Source: Streptomyces cirratus
GTDB lineage: Bacteria > Actinomycetota > Actinomycetes > Streptomycetales > Streptomycetaceae
Assembly (NCBI RefSeq): GCF_014650775.1
Contig: NZ_BMVP01000010.1
Location: 161,861 to 225,860 of the forward strand
DNA length: 64,000 nt
Reading direction: 5' to 3'
Below are positions 25,789-33,492 of this stretch, one piece after another. Made by a program: the position numbers and the translations under genes. Below the pieces are notes generated by a model that saw nothing but the letters and a program-made list of their open reading frames with translations, was not told the origin of the DNA and did not search any database. Each line of letters begins with the position of its first letter. Within the stretch, counting starts at the first letter, position 1.

Positions 25789-27399
25789 ATGGACCCGGTG
25801 ATCGTCGTCGGCGCGGGGCCCGTCGGGCTGTCCCTGTCCCTCGCCCTGGCCGGCCAGGGCGTGCCCTCCGTCGTACTGGACGAAGGGCCCGGCAAGGACG
25901 AGCCCCGGCCGGCCCGTTCCGTCGTCCTGCACGCCGACACCGCCTCCATGGCCCACCGGCTCGGCTGTACGACGCTGCGCGACGAAGGGGCGTACTACGC
26001 GGCCTGGCGCACGATGCGGCGGGGCCGCGACGCCCGGCGGATCACCTTCGAGGACCACCCGGCGCCGCTGCACCTGCCGCAGCACGCCCTGACGCGCGGA
26101 CTGCGGGACGCCGCCGCCATCCACCCGCTGGTCCGGCTGATCACCGACACCCGGCTGGACGCCCTGGAGCAGGACGGCCGCGGGGTGACCGCCCACACCC
26201 AGGGCGCCGAGACCACCTGGTGGCGCGGAAGCCACCTCGTGGGCTGCGACGGGGCCCGCTCGACCGTACGCAAGCTGCTCGGCATCCGCTTCCCCGGCCG
26301 GACCGCCGTCGAGCGGCACGCCGTGGCCGCGCTGCGCACCGAACTCCCCTGGCCCGGCGAGGCCTTGCTGCAGCGCGGCGCGACGGGCGAGGTCACCGCC
26401 CGGCCGCTGCCCGACGGGGTGTGGCGGCTGGACTGGCTGCTCCCGCCGCGCGGAGGGCTCGTCACCCCCGACGCGCTCGTGACCCTGATCCGGGACACCC
26501 TGGCGGCGTGGTGCGGGGGCACGACTCCCCCGTACGACCTGATCGACACCGGTGTGCACACCCTGCACCACCGGCTCGCCCGGCGCTGGCGCGACGGCCG
26601 GGCCTTCCTCGCCGGGGACGCGGCGCACCTGCTGGGCGCGCTCGGCACCCAGGGGGTCGAGGAGGGGCTGCGGGACGCCGAGAACCTGGCCTGGAAGCTG
26701 GCGCTGGACTGGCACCAGGGGGCCTCCGAGGCACTGCTGGACAGCTACGAGGACGAGCGGCGCCGGGCGGTCGCGGCCCGGCTGCGCGTCGCCGACCAGG
26801 CACTGCCCGCCCTGCGCGGCGGGGGCGGACTGCGCGGCGGGGGCGGACTGCGCACCTACCTTCCCGGAGCGGCGCGTTCCGCCGAGAGCCTGCTCACCGA
26901 CGGCCACCTCGGCCGGGGTGCGCTGGGCGGGGAACCGGCGTACGCCCCGCCGGTGGCCGTACGGGAAGTGCCGACCGCCACCGAACCCGGCGCTCCGGTG
27001 GCGAACGTACCGGTGACCGCGCCCGACGGGTCGACGGTGCCGCTGCGGGACCTGCTGGGGCGGGGCCGGCTGCTGGTGCTCCTGGTCGCACCCGGCACCG
27101 GGGTGTGGGACCGGCGGCACTGGCTGGGCGCCGGGCTGATGCCCCGGCTCGCGGCGGCCGTCAGCGCCCTGCCCGTCCGGGCGGAACTCCTGGTGGCCGA
27201 CGGCTACCCGGGCGCTGCGGCACACACCGTGCTGCTGGTCCGTCCCGACGGCCATCTCGCGGCGACCTTCGCCGGGGTGCGTCCGGCGGAACTGTACGAG
27301 GCGGCCGACGCCGTCCGCTGCGGCGCCCCGGCCGCGGCGCAGGACGCCGCGCCCCCGCTCAAGGAGACCTCCGTCACCCCCACGGGCGTGATCGATTGA
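25789..27399 (+). CDS. FAD-dependent monooxygenase (PheA/TfdB type)
   Basis: This is a 536-residue flavoprotein hydroxylase. The FAD-binding motif VGAGPVGLSLSLALAG begins at about residue 7, the DG motif is in GCDGARSTVRKLLG, and the GD motif is GDAAHLLGALGTQGVEEGLRD-like at about 275-295. The C-terminal about 130 residues resemble the thioredoxin-like domain of phenol-hydroxylase-type enzymes. An exact 18-bp tandem duplication (26812-26847) encodes LRGGGG twice between the catalytic and C-terminal regions. The ATG at 25789 has GGGAG upstream. The substrate is unknown; aromatic compounds or a polyketide-like antibiotic are possible. The gene stands alone after the glu operon. Confidence 0.85.
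   Translation: MDPVIVVGAGPVGLSLSLALAGQGVPSVVLDEGPGKDEPRPARSVVLHADTASMAHRLGCTTLRDEGAYYAAWRTMRRGRDARRITFEDHPAPLHLPQHALTRGLRDAAAIHPLVRLITDTRLDALEQDGRGVTAHTQGAETTWWRGSHLVGCDGARSTVRKLLGIRFPGRTAVERHAVAALRTELPWPGEALLQRGATGEVTARPLPDGVWRLDWLLPPRGGLVTPDALVTLIRDTLAAWCGGTTPPYDLIDTGVHTLHHRLARRWRDGRAFLAGDAAHLLGALGTQGVEEGLRDAENLAWKLALDWHQGASEALLDSYEDERRRAVAARLRVADQALPALRGGGGLRGGGGLRTYLPGAARSAESLLTDGHLGRGALGGEPAYAPPVAVREVPTATEPGAPVANVPVTAPDGSTVPLRDLLGRGRLLVLLVAPGTGVWDRRHWLGAGLMPRLAAAVSALPVRAELLVADGYPGAAAHTVLLVRPDGHLAATFAGVRPAELYEAADAVRCGAPAAAQDAAPPLKETSVTPTGVID
26812..26847 (+). repeat. 18-bp perfect tandem duplication
   Basis: Two exact copies of CTGCGCGGCGGGGGCGGA lie at 26812-26829 and 26830-26847, inside the monooxygenase gene. 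They keep the frame and encode LRGGGG twice. It looks like recent slippage in a linker. Confidence 0.85.
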
Positions 27400-27424
27400 C
27401 CCCGTGCCCGTCTCGTGCTTCACT
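27396..27424 (+). promoter_or_regulatory. Predicted promoter of the Cys leader-CDO operon
   Basis: TTGACC (27396-27401) and TTCACT (27419-27424) are spaced by 17 nt. The -10 ends 7 nt before the ATG at 27432, so the leader peptide may be read from a leaderless mRNA. The -10 match is weak. Confidence 0.4.
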
Positions 27425-27431
27425 CGCGGGC

Positions 27432-27518
27432 ATGACCGGCATCGACGTACGCCTGTGGCGGAGGGTCCACATGGACCTGCTCCGCTACGCGGGCTGCGTG
27501 TGTCGCCCTTCCTGCTGA
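27432..27518 (+). CDS. Cys-rich attenuator leader peptide
   Basis: This is a 28-residue ORF ending RRVHMDLLRYAGCVCRPSC, with three Cys codons among its last seven sense codons. It fits the short actinobacterial 'putative leader peptide' pattern (an RRxHxDLxR core with Cys near the end). It sits 97 nt before cysteine dioxygenase. An internal ATG at 27471 with GGAGGG upstream could give a 15-residue version. Ribosome stalling at the Cys codons when Cys-tRNA is scarce would alter folding of the hairpin at 27533-27582 and so control the cysteine-catabolic genes. The peptide itself probably has no other role. The family and the regulatory model are inferred from sequence and position. Confidence 0.75.
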   Translation: MTGIDVRLWRRVHMDLLRYAGCVCRPSC

Positions 27519-27532
27519 TTCGCCCCTTCCTC

Positions 27533-27582
27533 CGCGCCGCCCCCAGACCCTGGTCCCGTGTCCTTCCGGGACCGGCGGCGCG
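27533..27582 (+). promoter_or_regulatory. Attenuator-like hairpin after Cys leader
   Basis: An outer stem CGCGCCGCC/GGCGGCGCG (27533-27541 with 27574-27582) and an inner stem GGTCCCG/CGGGACC (27552-27558 with 27567-27573) are contiguous on the 3' side. The structure begins 15 nt after the leader stop. CGCGG within the leader coding region (27488-27492) could instead pair with CCGCG (27532-27536), giving a competing fold. No U tract follows, so Rho or translation control is possible. Confidence 0.6.
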
Positions 27583-27615
27583 CACCTTCGCGAACTCCCA
27601 GGACGGTCATTCCTC

Positions 27616-28158
27616 ATGTCTGCGCCCACGCACGCGCCTGCCCCTGTCAGTGCCCCCGCTGCTGCCTCACCGACGACGGCGGAGCTGCTCGCCTTCGTAC
27701 TGCGCACCGCGGCCGACCCCGAACTCGTCGCCTCGCTCCCCCTGGACCCGGAAGGACGCACGTGGATCCGGCTGGACGGTCCCGGCGGCAGCGAGGCCTG
27801 GCTGATCGGCTGGCCGCCAGGCACCGGCACGGGCTGGCACGACCACGCCGAGTCGCGGGGCGCGTTCGCCACCGCCCGCGGGAAGCTCACCGAACGCTCG
27901 CTGGCCGTGCGCCTGCCGTCGGAGGGCTGGCGGAGCCTGGAGCTGGCGCCGGACGTGGACCGGGGCCGCGGCGTTCCGGCGGGCGCGGGGCGGGGTTTCG
28001 GTGAGCACCACGTGCACGAGGTGCTCAACGAGTCGCGGACCGAGCACGCCGTCTCGGTGCACGCGTACTACCCGCCGCTCCCGCTGATCCGCCGCTACAG
28101 CCGCACCGGTCCGGTGCTCCGGCTGGAGCACGTCGAGCGTCCGGCGGATTGGCAGTGA
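27616..28158 (+). CDS. Cysteine dioxygenase, cupin fold
   Basis: This is a 180-residue cupin of the bacterial CDO type, which oxidises L-cysteine to cysteine sulfinate with O2 and Fe(II). The three-His iron site is visible: GWHDH (H75, H77) and HHVHE (H134). The position of the Cys that forms the Cys-Tyr cofactor in mammals is Gly here (AESRGAF), as in many bacterial enzymes. The N-terminus is a 20-residue Ala/Pro-rich tail. The gene is preceded by a Cys leader peptide and overlaps the rhodanese start by 4 nt (GTGA), so the unit is a regulated cysteine-disposal operon. Confidence 0.88.
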   Translation: MSAPTHAPAPVSAPAAASPTTAELLAFVLRTAADPELVASLPLDPEGRTWIRLDGPGGSEAWLIGWPPGTGTGWHDHAESRGAFATARGKLTERSLAVRLPSEGWRSLELAPDVDRGRGVPAGAGRGFGEHHVHEVLNESRTEHAVSVHAYYPPLPLIRRYSRTGPVLRLEHVERPADWQ

Positions 28159-28565
28159 GCGCCGCACCGCAGGGCATCGACGCCCTCGTCGACCGGCTCC
28201 GTACGACCTACACGCGCCTCTCGCCGGACGAGGCACACGCCGCTTCGCGGGGAGAAGCACTCCTGGTCGACATCCGCTACCAGGCACTGCGCGAGCGGGA
28301 CGGGCTGATCCCGGGCGCCGTGGTCGTCGAGCGCAACGAGCTGGAGTGGCGGCTCGACCCCCAGGGCTCCCACCGCCTTCCCGAGGCCACCGGACACGAC
28401 CTGCGGGTGGTGGTGATCTGCAACGAGGGCTACGCCTCGACGCTGGCCGCGGCCTCCCTGCACGCACTGGGCCTCCACCGCGCGACCGACCTGACGGGCG
28501 GCTTCCAGGCCTGGAAGTCGGCCGGCCTCCCCGTCACCCCGGCGAAGGACGCCGCGCGGGCCTGA
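28155..28565 (+). CDS. Rhodanese-like sulfurtransferase
   Basis: This is a 136-residue single-domain rhodanese. The active-site loop is CNEGYAS with Cys at about residue 89, preceded by the LLVDIRYQ strand and followed by GGFQAWKSAGLP. The start chosen is GTG at 28155, which overlaps the CDO stop by 4 nt; an in-frame TTG lies at 28149. It probably handles sulfane sulfur or sulfite arising from cysteine oxidation. Confidence 0.88.
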   Translation: MSAAPQGIDALVDRLRTTYTRLSPDEAHAASRGEALLVDIRYQALRERDGLIPGAVVVERNELEWRLDPQGSHRLPEATGHDLRVVVICNEGYASTLAAASLHALGLHRATDLTGGFQAWKSAGLPVTPAKDAARA

Positions 28566-28592
28566 CTTCGGGGCCCGGCCGGGCAACCGGCT

Positions 28593-28617
28593 GCCCCGGG
28601 GGTTCAGCCCCCGGGGC
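28593..28617. terminator. Bidirectional terminator, rhodanese/recX
   Basis: GCCCCGGGGG (28593-28602) and CCCCCGGGGC (28608-28617) form a perfect 10-bp stem with a 5-nt loop. The loop contains the recX stop codon, and the rhodanese stop is 28 nt away. It can end both convergent transcripts. Confidence 0.7.
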
Positions 28618-29185
28618 GTTCTTCCCCGTCCATGCCCTCGCCGTCCGCACCGTTCTCGTTCTCGGTTTCCAGCGCGCGGCGGACCACCCGCAGGGCCATG
28701 CCTTCCGGGTATCCCTTGCGCGCCAGCATCCCGGCGAGGCGCCGGATCCGTTTGTCCCGCTCAAGGCCCCGGGTCGCCCGGAGCTTGCGCTCCACGAGCT
28801 CCCGGGCCGTCTGCTCCTCCTGCGCGGAGTCCAGCTGTTCCAGGGCTTCCTGGACGAGGGTGGCGTGCACCCCCTTGGTCCGCAGCTCCTGGGCGAGCGC
28901 CCGGCGGGCCAGTCCCCGGCCGCGGTGGCGGGACTCGACCCACGCTCCGGCGAAGGCGGCGTCATCGATCAGGCCCACCTCCTCGTACCGGGAGAGGACC
29001 TCCTGCGACACCTCCTCGGGGATGCCCCGCTTCTCCAGGGCGTCCGCGAGCTGCCGCCGGGTACGCGGCATCCCGGTGAGCAGGCGCAAGCAGATCGCCC
29101 GCGCCTGCTCTTCGGGACTCTGGGGCGGCAGCTCCTGGCGGCCCTCCCGGCCGCCCTCCCCGCCGCCCCTTTCCTGCTCCCGCAC
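28604..29185 (-). CDS. recX: Recombination regulator RecX
   Basis: This is a 193-residue RecX, an inhibitor of RecA filament formation and coprotease activity. It has the helical-repeat pattern (RLLTGMPRTRRQLADALEKRG, then RGLARRALAQELRTKG). The N-terminal 25 residues are Gly/Glu-rich and the C-terminal tail is acidic. The GTG at 29185 lies 3 nt after the recA stop, so the two genes are co-transcribed; recX expression depends on readthrough from recA and therefore on the SOS response. Confidence 0.92.
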   Translation of the reverse strand: MREQERGGGEGGREGRQELPPQSPEEQARAICLRLLTGMPRTRRQLADALEKRGIPEEVSQEVLSRYEEVGLIDDAAFAGAWVESRHRGRGLARRALAQELRTKGVHATLVQEALEQLDSAQEEQTARELVERKLRATRGLERDKRIRRLAGMLARKGYPEGMALRVVRRALETENENGADGEGMDGEERPGG

Positions 29186-29188
29186 GGA

Positions 29189-30295
29189 TCAGCTCTTGGC
29201 CACGGCGGCCTTGGCCGTCGTCTTGGCCTTCGCCGCCGGGGCGGGCACGGCCGAGGCGTCGGCGGGCGCCTGCGCACCGGCTTCCGCGTCGGCGTCCTTG
29301 CGCACGCCGACGCCCAGCTTCTCCTTGATCTTCCGCTCGATCTCGTTGGCGAGATCGGGGTTGTCCTTGAGGAAGTTGCGGGCGTTCTCCTTGCCCTGGC
29401 CCAGCTGGTCGCCCTCGTACGTGTACCAGGCACCGGCCTTGCGCACGAAGCCGTGCTCCACGCCCATGTCGATCAGACCGCCCTCGCGGCTGATGCCCTG
29501 GCCGTAGAGGATGTCGAACTCGGCCTGCTTGAAGGGCGGCGCGACCTTGTTCTTGACGACCTTGACGCGGGTACGGTTGCCGACCGCGTCGGTGCCGTCC
29601 TTGAGGGTCTCGATGCGGCGGATGTCGAGGCGCACGGAGGCGTAGAACTTGAGCGCGCGGCCACCGGTGGTGGTCTCGGGCGAGCCGAACATCACACCGA
29701 TCTTCTCGCGGAGCTGGTTGATGAAGATCGCGGTGGTCTTCGACTGGTTGAGAGCACCGGTGATCTTGCGCAGCGCCTGGCTCATCAGACGGGCCTGGAG
29801 ACCCACGTGCGAGTCACCCATCTCACCCTCGATCTCCGCACGGGGCACGAGCGCCGCGACGGAGTCGATGACGATCAGGTCGAGCGCGCCGGAGCGGACC
29901 AGCATGTCCACGATCTCCAGCGCCTGCTCGCCGGTGTCCGGCTGCGACAGGATGAGGTTGTCGGTGTCGACGCCGAGCGCCTTCGCGTACTCGGGGTCGA
30001 GCGCGTGCTCGGCGTCGACGAAGGCGACGGTGCCGCCGGCCTTCTGCGCGTTGGCGACGGCGTGGAGAGTCAGGGTGGTCTTACCGGAGGACTCCGGTCC
30101 GTACACCTCGATCACACGGCCGCGGGGCAGCCCGCCGACGCCGAGCGCGATGTCCAGCGCGGTCGACCCGGTGGGGATGACCTCGATGGGGTCGTTCGGC
30201 TTGTCGCCGAGGCGCATGACCGCACCCTTGCCGAATTGCCGTTCAATCTGTGCGAGCGCGGCGTCGAGAGCCTTCTCGCGGTCGGTGCCTGCCAT
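29189..30295 (-). CDS. recA: Recombinase RecA
   Basis: This is a 368-residue RecA, the strand-exchange ATPase and LexA coprotease. Walker A GPESSGKTT is at residues 66-74, Walker B LDLIVIDSVAAL follows, then the L2 region and a C-terminal Ala/Lys-rich tail (AAKAKTTAKAAVAKS). The ATG at 30295 has GGTGGAA upstream; the in-frame stretch to 30361 is not RecA-like. A candidate SOS box lies about 105 bp upstream. Confidence 0.97.
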   Translation of the reverse strand: MAGTDREKALDAALAQIERQFGKGAVMRLGDKPNDPIEVIPTGSTALDIALGVGGLPRGRVIEVYGPESSGKTTLTLHAVANAQKAGGTVAFVDAEHALDPEYAKALGVDTDNLILSQPDTGEQALEIVDMLVRSGALDLIVIDSVAALVPRAEIEGEMGDSHVGLQARLMSQALRKITGALNQSKTTAIFINQLREKIGVMFGSPETTTGGRALKFYASVRLDIRRIETLKDGTDAVGNRTRVKVVKNKVAPPFKQAEFDILYGQGISREGGLIDMGVEHGFVRKAGAWYTYEGDQLGQGKENARNFLKDNPDLANEIERKIKEKLGVGVRKDADAEAGAQAPADASAVPAPAAKAKTTAKAAVAKS

Positions 30296-30400
30296 GGGTT
30301 CCACCCGGTTTGCTTGAGTCGATCGCTTCACGCCATTGACGCTAACGCCTGCCACTGACAATGCGCTCCCACGCCCGGTTCGGCTGTGGATAACCCATGA

Positions 30401-30413
30401 GAATGCGTGTTCG
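30401..30413 (-). promoter_or_regulatory. Candidate LexA (SOS) box upstream of recA
   Basis: Read on the minus strand the site is CGAACACGCATTC, close to the actinobacterial CGAAC-N4-GTTCG consensus; the second half-site is degenerate. It lies 106-118 nt upstream of the recA start. Confidence 0.6.
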
Positions 30414-30454
30414 ATTTTCCTGTCAAGCCGACCGGGCCGCCGACCCGGCCCGGG

Positions 30455-30892
30455 TCACTTCACTTCTGCCGCGACCTTCCACGGCACGATGACGAGGGGG
30501 CAGGCGCGACCGGGGTCGGGGCGGCAGTGGCGCACCGCGGTGATCGTGCTGATGCCGGGGCCCGCGGCGTGGAAGACGGCGCTCGCACCGCCGCTCGGCG
30601 TCGTGCCGCCAGCGGTCCGCCGCAGCACCAGGGGGACGGCGGCCACCGGAACGTCCCAGGAGTAGTTGAGCCCGCCGCTGCGGTAGCCGGTGAGCCTGAC
30701 CTCCACGTCGTCACCGGGATTCAGGACCACGTTCCGGCCGTCGTCCACGTTCGTCAGCGTCACCCGCGTGGCCATCGCGGCCGGACCCGCCGAGGACGGA
30801 CGGGACTGGGCGGCGGCCGGCACGGAAGCCGTGACCGCGGCCAGGAGCACGCCCAGGCCCAGCGGGACAACGGCGCACTTCGACGTCTTCAT
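30455..30892 (-). CDS. Secreted protein, possible I42 (chagasin-like) peptidase inhibitor
   Basis: This is a 145-residue protein with a clear Sec signal peptide (MKTSKCAVVPLGLGVLLAAV, cleavage near AAA-Q). The mature part is an all-beta-looking domain with LNPGDDVEVRL, GGLNYSWDVP, a Gly-rich turn (GGASAVFHAAGPG) and a final PWKV. The order Pro-Gly-Asp loop, Y-W, Gly loop and PW resembles the three loops of chagasin-type cysteine-peptidase inhibitors. Two Cys near the C-terminus could form a disulfide. The inhibitor call is inference. The ATG at 30892 has GGGGAG upstream. Confidence 0.65.
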   Translation of the reverse strand: MKTSKCAVVPLGLGVLLAAVTASVPAAAQSRPSSAGPAAMATRVTLTNVDDGRNVVLNPGDDVEVRLTGYRSGGLNYSWDVPVAAVPLVLRRTAGGTTPSGGASAVFHAAGPGISTITAVRHCRPDPGRACPLVIVPWKVAAEVK

Positions 30893-31108
30893 GATCTCCC
30901 CGAGGGCAGTCGGACCGGGCGGAGCGGTCTCCGCCCGCGAGAGCCATGCTCACCCGCGGACAGGGGAAGAACCGTGGACAACACCCCCGAACAGCCTGAT
31001 CGGGTGACTCCGTCAGGGAGCCGGCGATCGGCCGGGCTGTCCGGCCGGGCCGGCGGTGAGGACGTTGCCCGCCCGCCGGAGCGTCGTGCCGGCCGCCCGC
31101 CGTCGACG

Positions 31109-31645
31109 TCAGTCCTGGTCCGCGCCGGCCAGGGCCTGCGTGATCACACGCGTGGCGAAGTCGCGGTCGTCGGTGAGCCGGTTGATGTGCTCCGCGAGCA
31201 GCAGGGCCGTGGCCTCCAGGGCGTTCATCTCGTCCCCGGTCCAGTCTCCGTACTGCTTGCGCCACAGGTTGGGGCTCAGGCCGGTGGCGGCCGCGACGAC
31301 CAGGCCGGTCATGGTGGGCACGACCTCCGGGCGGACGCTCTTGGGCATCATCCGCATCGAGGCGACGAAGCCGGGAACCACGTACTCGATGACGTCCCTG
31401 TCGTGCTTCTCGTAAGCCATCCGCAGCCACTGCGTGAACATGTAGATCAACGTGCAAGTGCCGTCCACCAGGTCATCGGCTTCCTTGCGGCCCAACGACG
31501 CGGTGAACTGGTCGATCAGCCGCCGCTGTTCGGGGTCGGCACCGTCCTTGCCCCCGTAGACGGTTCTGAGCCGCGAGTCGATCACCATCAGCGCCGTGCC
31601 CACATCGCCGGCGGGAGCGTACTGGGCGTCGCAGGGCGATGGCAC
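31109..31645 (-). CDS. Hypothetical helical protein
   Basis: This is a 178-residue soluble protein with no recognised motif and no signal or membrane segment. It is predicted mostly helical (RRLIDQFTASLGRKEADDLVDG, then MNALEATALLLAEHINRLT). The GTG at 31645 follows a strong GAGGAGG site, and codon use is typical, so the gene is real. It stands between the secreted inhibitor-like gene and the secreted protease on the same strand. I do not recognise the family. Confidence 0.7.
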   Translation of the reverse strand: MPSPCDAQYAPAGDVGTALMVIDSRLRTVYGGKDGADPEQRRLIDQFTASLGRKEADDLVDGTCTLIYMFTQWLRMAYEKHDRDVIEYVVPGFVASMRMMPKSVRPEVVPTMTGLVVAAATGLSPNLWRKQYGDWTGDEMNALEATALLLAEHINRLTDDRDFATRVITQALAGADQD

Positions 31646-31754
31646 AGGATTCCTCCTCGGGTGACCGTGGGCAACGCGGCGTGTCCGTACAGTAGCCCGC
31701 CGAGGAGGAGGCGGGCTGCCGAATGCCGACGCCGGCCCCCGGCACGGCGCGGCG

Positions 31755-31786
31755 CCGCCCCCGCCGCGGGAGGGCGGCGGGGGCGG
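31755..31786 (-). terminator. Terminator of secreted protease gene
   Basis: A perfect 13-bp GC stem has arms at 31755-31767 and 31774-31786 with a GGGAGG loop. It starts 10 nt beyond the protease stop codon on the minus strand. Confidence 0.75.
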
Positions 31787-31796
31787 CGGGCAGCGG

Positions 31797-32666
31797 TTAC
31801 GGCTTGGGGAGGGTGCAGCCGGGGCGGGTGAGGTCGATCTTGTTGCCGGCGCCTATGCAGGGGACGATGATGTACGTCTCCTGGGCGTAGTTGATGCCCT
31901 GGCGGACCGTGACCACGCCGTTCTGGTCCACCTCGCACGGGTTGTTGTCCGTGCAGCGCTCGCCGTCCTCGTTGCCGGTGTTGTTCACGGCGACGACCTT
32001 GCCGGTCGTGGTGTCGATCACCGGCGAACCGGAGGTGCCGCCGATGGTGTTGCACGACGGGGTGTAGCGGACCGAGTCCTTCCAGGTCCAGGAACCTTCC
32101 TTGAGGCGGTAGGCGAACCCGTCGACGTTGCAGCTGTAGGTCCGCTTCCAGTAGCCCGAGACGACCTTGATCGGCGTCCCCTGTACCGGGTGGGCGTCGT
32201 TGAGGGTCAGCGCGCTGATGCCGTACTGGCTCTGGATCTGCGCGTACGTCGAGGTCAGCTGGTAGATCGAGATGTCGGTGTCGGTCATCGTCGCGTACGC
32301 GACCTTGTTCGCCCGCAGCGTCGCCACCCTGCCGCCGCTCGCGCCCAGCAGCGAGAACGAGCGGGTGGACGACTGGTCCTTGATGACCTGGCCCGGCTGG
32401 GGGAAGCCCGTTTCCAGGCAGTGCCCGTTGGACAGGACGAGCGCGGGGTCGTTCGGCTGCGAGCCGGGGGCGCGCACGACGGAGCCGGAGCAGTTGCTGA
32501 GCGCGACCGTTCCCGCGTAGTTGACCGTGACGGCCTGCGCCGCCCGGTCCTGCGAGAAGGCCGGTGCCTGCGGGGCCGCGTCCCGGGGTACGGAGGCCAC
32601 GGCCGGTGCCGCTCCCGCTCCGATCAGCAGCAGGGAGAGCACGGCGCCGGCGAGAGGCTTGTTCAT
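31797..32666 (-). CDS. Secreted trypsin-like serine protease
   Basis: This is a 289-residue secreted protease. The signal peptide has a hydrophobic core LLLIGAGAAPAVAS and cleaves near AVA-S; a short propeptide-like stretch follows. The triad is His in SNGHC, Asp in DTDISIYQL and Ser in GGTSGSPV. Six or more cysteines in the mature chain suggest disulfides. The ATG at 32666 has GAGGGGAA upstream. A perfect 9-bp palindrome in the 5' region (32693-32713) may regulate it. It is a separate lineage from the protease at 158-1336: it lacks the lipobox and the long linker. Confidence 0.88.
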   Translation of the reverse strand: MNKPLAGAVLSLLLIGAGAAPAVASVPRDAAPQAPAFSQDRAAQAVTVNYAGTVALSNCSGSVVRAPGSQPNDPALVLSNGHCLETGFPQPGQVIKDQSSTRSFSLLGASGGRVATLRANKVAYATMTDTDISIYQLTSTYAQIQSQYGISALTLNDAHPVQGTPIKVVSGYWKRTYSCNVDGFAYRLKEGSWTWKDSVRYTPSCNTIGGTSGSPVIDTTTGKVVAVNNTGNEDGERCTDNNPCEVDQNGVVTVRQGINYAQETYIIVPCIGAGNKIDLTRPGCTLPKP

Positions 32667-33003
32667 GTGGGGGTTCCCCTCTGGTGACGATGCAACCGAA
32701 GATCCTTCGGTTGTCATGCGCATTGTTGGGACCTCGCGCCCAACCCACAAGAGGGCATGGCCCGTTGGGGAAACCCGCTATCACCGGGGCAGTTGGCCAC
32801 CCGCTGGCCGAAACCACACCCCGACCGTCCCCCACACCACCCCCAACTGCCCCAAGGGGCCCATCCGGTGACGAACACGGGTGGGTGCGGCATACCCGCC
32901 CCCATGGGGCCGCGGCCGGACCCGGTCCCGGACTCCCCCACACCCATCGGTACTCTGCGGTGCCCCCGATGACCGAGGGCGCTCATTCCGCTTTGGAGGA
33001 ACC
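32667..33003. promoter_or_regulatory. Divergent intergenic region with palindrome
   Basis: This 337-bp region separates the secreted protease from the single-TM protein gene. The main feature is CAACCGAAG/CTTCGGTTG (32693-32701 and 32705-32713), a 9-bp dyad with a 3-nt centre, 27 nt upstream of the protease start. A weaker GTTGGG/CCCAAC dyad lies near 32725-32744. The rest (32760-32990) is C-rich and shows nothing else I can support. Confidence 0.5.
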
Positions 33004-33429
33004 ATGGCCATCAAGAAGGCCACGATCCAGCAGCAGGTGGCCGAGGCCATCGCCCAGATCAACCCGGCCGACCGGCCCATCGTCACGATCCAGGCCATCG
33101 CCGGCCCCAGCGTCTGGCTGATGAGCATGCTGGGCCTGATCGGCCAGATGTTCCTCACCTACTACTTCGTCACGGTGACCGAGCAGGCCGTGGTCCTCCA
33201 CAAGGCGAGCCGGATGAGCAACCGGCCGCAGGAGATCGTCTTCGCCATACCGCCGGCCCAGGCCGTCGGCGCGGTCACCGAAGTCAAGCGCAACGCCGTC
33301 TGGAGCTCGTTCCGCTTCCAGCTCCCCGGTCAGGAGCGGCCGACCCGGATGAACGTGCACCGGCTCTGGCGCAACGAGATGGACCAGCTGATCGGGCTGC
33401 TGACGGGGCAGAGCCAGCCGGTCGCCTGA
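33004..33429 (+). CDS. Single-TM protein, unknown function
   Basis: This is a 141-residue protein starting MAIKKATIQQQVAEAIAQI. One hydrophobic segment (about residues 36-58, SVWLMSMLGLIGQMFLTYYFV) is followed by a soluble domain of about 80 residues with a beta-rich, PH-like look (EQAVVLHKASRM...). The ATG at 33004 has GGAGG upstream. I do not recognise a function. It is transcribed towards the clpC2-like gene but separated from it by a strong terminator. Confidence 0.65.
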   Translation: MAIKKATIQQQVAEAIAQINPADRPIVTIQAIAGPSVWLMSMLGLIGQMFLTYYFVTVTEQAVVLHKASRMSNRPQEIVFAIPPAQAVGAVTEVKRNAVWSSFRFQLPGQERPTRMNVHRLWRNEMDQLIGLLTGQSQPVA

Positions 33430-33440
33430 CCGGCCGTGGC

Positions 33441-33470
33441 GGTGGCCGGATCCCGCCGGATCCGGCCACC
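33441..33470 (+). terminator. Terminator after single-TM gene
   Basis: GGTGGCCGGATC (33441-33452) and GATCCGGCCACC (33459-33470) form a perfect 12-bp stem, starting 11 nt after the stop codon and followed by GAAAAAC. It isolates the next gene's promoter. Confidence 0.75.
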
Positions 33471-33492
33471 GAAAAACGCACTCACCGAGTGA

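Noticed and set aside
30893..31108. A coding gene in the 216-bp gap between the inhibitor-like gene and the hypothetical gene
   Set aside because: Open frames exist only as Arg-rich shadows; no ribosome site, motif or convincing start was found. I see nothing else in this stretch.
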